Source of the DNA: Puniceicoccaceae bacterium | Lineage (GTDB): Bacteria; Verrucomicrobiota; Verrucomicrobiia; Opitutales; Coraliomargaritaceae | DNA: 9,223 nt | Direction: 5' to 3' | NCBI GenBank assembly: GCA_003566795.1 | Contig: PXBU01000395.1 | Span: 1 to 9,223 of the forward strand | Part shown: positions 5,930 to 9,223 of the stretch, in pieces | Position numbering within the stretch: position 1 is the first letter of the stretch | Layout: each line of letters begins with the position of its first letter | Notes under the pieces: model-generated | Told to the model about the DNA's origin: nothing | Database searches by the model: none | The model's input: only the letters and a program-made list of their open reading frames with translations | Program-made: the position numbers and the translations under genes

Positions 5930-5940
5930 TGATCCTGTAA

Positions 5941-5967
5941 AAAATATGCTAAAACACTCGAAGTCAA
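5941..5967 (-). promoter_or_regulatory. Weak promoter candidate for the deacetylase gene
   Basis: On the minus strand TTGACT (5967-5962, 5 of 6 bases of the -35 consensus) is followed after 15 bp by TATTTT (5946-5941, 4 of 6). The spacer is shorter than the optimal 17 bp. The region between the -35 and the GTG is distinctly A/T-rich compared with its surroundings. Transcription would start only a few bases before the GTG at 5929. Confidence 0.28.
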
Positions 5968-5985
5968 AGCAATGTGGAGGAAAAC

Positions 5986-6014
5986 AGCAGGCCCCGAATT
6001 GGCCGCACCCTGCT
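5986..6014 (-). terminator. Possible terminator of the suf transcript
   Basis: A 6-bp GC-rich inverted repeat, AGCAGG (5986-5991) and CCTGCT (6009-6014), with a 17-base loop lies about 60 bases beyond the sufT stop. On the minus strand it is followed by GTTTTCC, a short and imperfect U-run. A second imperfect inverted repeat (AGCC...TTGGA / TCCAA...GGCT on the minus strand) lies between it and sufT. Either could end the suf message, but neither is a textbook terminator. Confidence 0.33.
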
Positions 6015-6074
6015 CCGGCTCGATAACTTCTCTAGCCAGCCTGCTTGGAGCGGATTATCTGTCCAACCGGCTAA

Positions 6075-6620
6075 TTAAATTAACCCGAGCACCATCTTAC
6101 CCTCTTCGGTGATCATATCCTGATTCCAGGGTGGATCCCATACGATATCAACCTGCGCTTCGACCACGCCGGGCACGCCTTCGAGGTGCGTCTTGGCATC
6201 TTCGGCGATGACGGGACCCATGCCACAACCGGGGGCGGTCAGCGTCATCTGCATGTCCACCTTGTAGCCGCCTTCAAGGCGTTCGCTGGTTTCGAGTGAA
6301 TAAACCAGGCCAAGATCGACAATATTGACCGGAATCTCGGGATCGAAGACTTTTTTGAGGGCTTCCCACAGTTGTTCGGTTTCCACCGGCCCGTTGGCCC
6401 CTTCGGCCTCGGACGCTTTCGCACTTTCCGTGACTTCCTCGCCCAAGGCATCCGCATTGGCCCCGCTGACACGAAACATCCCGTTGCTGGTCATGATGGT
6501 GAAGTTCCCGCCCAGGCGATGCGTGATGGTGACCTGCTCGCCTTCAGGCAGTGTCATCGGGGTGCCTTGGGGAATGAGTGTGACTTCAACTTCGCGGGTG
6601 AGGGTGCGTTGGTCGTCCAT
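6075..6620 (-). CDS. sufT: SufT-type iron-sulfur cluster maturation protein (MIP18/DUF59 domain)
   Basis: This 181-aa protein has the two-part layout of SufT. Residues 1-55 form the SufT-specific N-terminal beta region ('TLIPQGTPMTLPEGEQVTI...GGNFTIMT'). An acidic linker follows (about 56-80), then a MIP18/DUF59 domain (about 83-181). The latter carries 'DPEIPVNIVDLGLVY' (93-107), the conserved cysteine C132 in 'TAPGCGMG', and 'WDPPWNQDMITEEGK' near the C-terminus. SufT proteins support maturation of Fe-S client proteins, especially under high demand. Placement 26 bp after sufD, same strand, fits this role. No Shine-Dalgarno is visible at the ATG at 6620; the start is set by agreement with the family N-terminus. 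Confidence 0.92.
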   Translation of the reverse strand: MDDQRTLTREVEVTLIPQGTPMTLPEGEQVTITHRLGGNFTIMTSNGMFRVSGANADALGEEVTESAKASEAEGANGPVETEQLWEALKKVFDPEIPVNIVDLGLVYSLETSERLEGGYKVDMQMTLTAPGCGMGPVIAEDAKTHLEGVPGVVEAQVDIVWDPPWNQDMITEEGKMVLGLI

Positions 6621-6646
6621 GATTTTAATGGGTAATGACTAATCAA

Positions 6647-7948
6647 TTATTTTAACTTCGCGTCAAACTTCTTGTGAATGAGTTGGCGCAGGTTTTCGGC
6701 GAGCTCATCGCTCGCGACTTTTTCTATGATTTCTTCAAAGAATCCGAAGACCATCAGTTGCATGGCCACCCGCTTGGGGATGCCGCGGCTCATCATGTAG
6801 AAGAGTTCACCTTCATCGACGTTGCCGGTAGTGGCTCCATGGGAACATTTCACATCGTTGGCGAGGATCTCGAGGCCGGGTAGGGCATTGGCCTCGGCGG
6901 TCGGGTCGAGCAGCAAGTTGCGGTTGGTTTGGTAGGCGTCGGTTTGCTGCGCACCTTCGGCTACTTTGATCAGACCGGAGAAGATGGTGCGGCTGTTGTC
7001 CAGCAGGGCGTTTTTGTAGAGTAGATCGGATACCGCGTTGGGCGCATTGTGGATTTGATAGGTGCGTTGGTCGAACTCCTGGCTTTCCTCGGCGACCGTG
7101 AGAGAATACATCTTCACGTCGGCTCCCGGACCTTCGATCCGGGTCTGTGCCTCATAGCGGGCGCGCTCCGCACCAATGTTGACAGCGACATTCTTCACCT
7201 GGGCATCACGCCCGGCCACGGTCGTGTCGAGTTGGAAGGAGACGGTCTTTTCGTTCCAGTCCTGCACCACTTTACGGAAGACGTTGGCACCGGTCCCTGC
7301 GTGAATGTTGGCCACGGCGATGTTGAGGGCCTCGTTATCCGGCGTTTCGGAAAAGAAGACATCGACGACTGAGACATAGGCGTTGTCCTCGGCCACGATC
7401 AGCGTGTGCGGGAAGACGGCACTGCGGGCACCACTTGTCCAGTAATAGTTAACGAAGGGGGCTTCGATGGCGACGCCCTTCGGGACGTAGAGGATTGAAC
7501 CTGCCCGCGTGCTGGCGGCGTGCAGGCCAAAGAATTTTTGCGAGCCCAGTTCGGTTGACTCCTGGAGAAAATATTTCTCCATCAGCTCCGGGTGCTTTGC
7601 CAACGCTTCGGCGATGGGGAGGTAGATGACGCCCTTGGCGGCGAGTGCTTCACTGATGCCTTCGAAGGCGGCCGGGGCATCGTCGACATAGACGCTGCGG
7701 CCGGCGCGTTCACTGACCAGGTCGGAGCGTTTGTCGAGCGCGTCCAGGACCCCTGCTGCGGGAGCTTCAGTGACGTTATAGTCATCGATGCTCAATTTAT
7801 TGACGCTGGCGAATCGCCACTGCTCGTCGCGCGCGGTCGGCATGGGCAGGCATTTGAACTGCTCCAGGCCAGTAGCGCGCCGTTCGTTTAGCCAGGCGGG
7901 TTCGTTGGCAGAGAGGCTGGTATCAGGATTTTCCAAAGTGGTGGTCAT
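6647..7948 (-). CDS. sufD: Fe-S cluster assembly protein SufD
   Basis: This 433-aa protein is the SufB partner in the SufBC2D scaffold complex that builds [Fe-S] clusters in the cytosol. It has an N-terminal helical region ('DEQWRFASVNKL', 41-52). The long beta-helix core includes 'SILYVPKGVAIEAPF' (151-165) and 'AQTDAYQTNRNLLL' (333-346). The C-terminal signature 'NDVKCSHGAT' (364-373) holds C368 and H370; the histidine corresponds to E. coli SufD H360, needed for cluster formation at the SufB-SufD interface. The ATG at 7948 is chosen over an in-frame ATG at 8065: the extension is proline/asparagine-rich, unlike SufD, and would overlap sufB. It sits 85 bp after sufB and 26 bp before sufT. 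No Shine-Dalgarno is seen. Confidence 0.94.
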   Translation of the reverse strand: MTTTLENPDTSLSANEPAWLNERRATGLEQFKCLPMPTARDEQWRFASVNKLSIDDYNVTEAPAAGVLDALDKRSDLVSERAGRSVYVDDAPAAFEGISEALAAKGVIYLPIAEALAKHPELMEKYFLQESTELGSQKFFGLHAASTRAGSILYVPKGVAIEAPFVNYYWTSGARSAVFPHTLIVAEDNAYVSVVDVFFSETPDNEALNIAVANIHAGTGANVFRKVVQDWNEKTVSFQLDTTVAGRDAQVKNVAVNIGAERARYEAQTRIEGPGADVKMYSLTVAEESQEFDQRTYQIHNAPNAVSDLLYKNALLDNSRTIFSGLIKVAEGAQQTDAYQTNRNLLLDPTAEANALPGLEILANDVKCSHGATTGNVDEGELFYMMSRGIPKRVAMQLMVFGFFEEIIEKVASDELAENLRQLIHKKFDAKLK

Positions 7949-8000
7949 GGTGTGAGACGTTGTTAGTTGAATGTTGTTGGTCGCATTTTGCGTCGGCCTT

Positions 8001-8013
8001 GGCCCGCCGGGCC
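8001..8013 (-). other. GC-rich hairpin in the sufB-sufD spacer
   Basis: GGCCC (8001-8005) and GGGCC (8009-8013) form a tight stem with a 3-base loop in the 85-bp gap between sufB and sufD. A smaller CGCA/TGCG hairpin follows (7982-7992). No U-run is present. These may separate or tune expression of sufD relative to sufB, or simply reflect GC-rich spacer composition. Confidence 0.3.
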
Positions 8014-8033
8014 TCGGGGGCGGATCGCCGGTG

Positions 8034-9223
8034 TTAGCCGACAGAGCCTTCCATTTCCATATCAATCAGGCGTTTCAACTCAACGGAATATTCCATCGGG
8101 AAGGCTTTCATGAGGTCGTTGACGAATCCGTTGACGGCCAGACTCATGGCTTCGCCCTCGGAGAGCCCGCGCTGCATCATGTAGAAAATCTGCTCCGCGC
8201 TGACCTTGGAGACGCTGGCCTCGTGCTGCACGGTGTTGTGCTGCCCGCGGGTGGTGATGGCCGGATAGGTGTCCGTCCGGCTGTTGGTGTTGATCAGCAG
8301 GGCGTCACATTCGGTGTTGTTTTTGCAGTTCTTCAGATGTTTGGGCATGTGCACCTGGCCGCGATAGGTGGAGCGCCCCTTGCCGATGGAAATCGACTTG
8401 GAGATGATGTTGCTGGTGGTGTTGTCCGCGAGGTGCATCATCTTCGCGCCAGTGTCCTGGTGCTGCCCGTCGTTGGCCAGAGCGATCGAGAGCACTTCGC
8501 CGCGGGAGCGTTTACCTTTCAGGACCACGCCGGGATATTTCATGGTCAGGCGGGAGCCGATGTTGCAGTCGATCCACTTTACCTCGGCGTCCTCGTCGGC
8601 CATTCCGCGTTTGGTCACGAGGTTGAAGACGTTGCTCGACCAGTTTTGGACGGTGATATATTGGATTTTCGCACCCTTGAGGGACACCAGTTCCACCACC
8701 GCGCTGTGGAGCGTAGTGGTCTCGAACTTCGGCGCGGTGCAACCTTCCATATAGGTGATCTCTGCACCTTCGTCCGCGATGATGAGGGTGCGCTCAAACT
8801 GGCCGAAGTTCTCGGCGTTGATCCGGAAGTAGGCCTGCAGGGGTTGCTTCAGTTTTACCCCCTTGGGCACGTAGATGAAGCTGCCGCCCGAAAAGGTGGC
8901 ACTGTTCAATGCGGCAAATTTGTTATCCGAAGTCGGAATGACTTTGCCGAAGTAGGGCCGGAAGATTTCCGGATACTTGTTCAACCCTTCGGTCGATCCG
9001 ACGAAGATAACGCCCTCTTTTTCCAGATCCTCTTTCATGCGTGAGTAGGACGCTTCGGAGTCGAATTGCGCTTCCACACCAGCCAGAAACTTGCGCTCCT
9101 GTTCAGGGATGCCGAGCCGCTCGAAGGTTTCTTTGACATCGTCCGGCACGTCGTCCCACGAGCGGGCCGGCATTTGGCCTTTGGAGAGGTAGTAGCGAAT
9201 CTTGTCGAAATCGATCGTCTCCA
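8034..9223 (-). CDS. sufB: Fe-S cluster assembly protein SufB, partial (N-terminus off right edge)
   Basis: The window holds 395 C-terminal residues of SufB, the main scaffold subunit of SufBC2D; the open frame continues past base 9223, so the N-terminal part is missing. It reads 'ETIDFDKIRYYLSKGQMPAR' at the edge, which fits SufB. Landmarks include 'SFIYVPKGVKLKQPL', 'YMEGCTAPKF' (Cys codon 8739-8741, equivalent to E. coli SufB C254), 'IQYITVQNWS', 'NTVQHEASVSKVSAEQIFYM', 'QRGLSEGEA' and the terminal 'MEMEGSVG'. The position of E. coli C405 is serine here (codon 8280-8282, in 'NTNSRTDTYP'), as in many Gram-positive and cyanobacterial-type SufB proteins. An internal ATG at 9173 is not the real start, since homology continues upstream. 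sufD follows after 85 bp. Confidence 0.95.
   Translation of the reverse strand, partial: ETIDFDKIRYYLSKGQMPARSWDDVPDDVKETFERLGIPEQERKFLAGVEAQFDSEASYSRMKEDLEKEGVIFVGSTEGLNKYPEIFRPYFGKVIPTSDNKFAALNSATFSGGSFIYVPKGVKLKQPLQAYFRINAENFGQFERTLIIADEGAEITYMEGCTAPKFETTTLHSAVVELVSLKGAKIQYITVQNWSSNVFNLVTKRGMADEDAEVKWIDCNIGSRLTMKYPGVVLKGKRSRGEVLSIALANDGQHQDTGAKMMHLADNTTSNIISKSISIGKGRSTYRGQVHMPKHLKNCKNNTECDALLINTNSRTDTYPAITTRGQHNTVQHEASVSKVSAEQIFYMMQRGLSEGEAMSLAVNGFVNDLMKAFPMEYSVELKRLIDMEMEGSVG

Noticed and set aside
7949..8065. 39-residue N-terminal extension of SufD from an upstream ATG
   Set aside because: The extension is proline/asparagine-rich, unlike SufD N-termini, spans the sufB-sufD spacer and overlaps the sufB end. 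The ATG at 7948 fits the family.
7971..9044. Long plus-strand open frame of 357 codons opposite sufB
   Set aside because: It is a mirror of the sufB coding frame. The minus-strand frame has unmistakable SufB motifs, while the plus-strand product shows no recognisable family.
1..9223. CRISPR arrays, tRNA/rRNA genes, insertion sequences, phage attachment sites
   Set aside because: I saw no regularly spaced repeats, cloverleaf-like sequences, transposase frames or terminal repeats on either strand.

Overview
The window looks like a chromosomal segment of a Verrucomicrobia-type bacterium, probably an Opitutae/Coraliomargarita-like lineage. This is inferred from protein style only. The secreted deacetylase ends in a short C-terminal module with a 'Y.LQ.....L....W......FYRI' pattern, which is common in exported verrucomicrobial proteins. 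The ClpP resembles the ClpP1 paralogue of the related Chlamydiae. Base composition is moderately GC-rich. Recognisable Shine-Dalgarno sequences are almost absent. The window is densely packed, and no stretch over 300 bases lacks a gene.

Layout, left to right. (1) A minus-strand AsmA-like membrane-anchored protein runs off the left edge. (2) A plus-strand rhomboid protease, the only plus-strand gene, is divergent from it across 59 bp. (3) A minus-strand vapBC toxin-antitoxin pair follows. Its vapC 3' end overlaps the rhomboid 3' end by 11 bp, and a well-formed promoter with a candidate autoregulatory operator sits at the vapB start. (4) A minus-strand housekeeping cluster reads rpiB, clpP, gamma-class carbonic-anhydrase-like protein. 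The last two genes are 13 bp apart. (5) A minus-strand secreted polysaccharide deacetylase carries a CBM2-like domain. (6) A minus-strand Fe-S assembly cluster reads sufB (cut by the right edge), sufD, sufT.

How the genes work together. SufB and SufD form the scaffold of the SUF iron-sulfur assembly machine, and SufT is a maturation factor often encoded with it. sufC is not between or after them in the window, so it would have to lie upstream of sufB or elsewhere. rpiB, clpP and the gamma-CA-like gene are probably co-transcribed but functionally unrelated. VapB and VapC form an antitoxin and RNase pair that looks like an accessory insertion between housekeeping genes. I see no CRISPR array, tRNA, rRNA, insertion sequence or phage gene. 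I find no convincing wholly undescribed multi-gene system. The points most worth a second look are the vapBC control region, the non-canonical ClpP, the RpiB active-site variant, the modular deacetylase and the rhomboid N-terminal domain.
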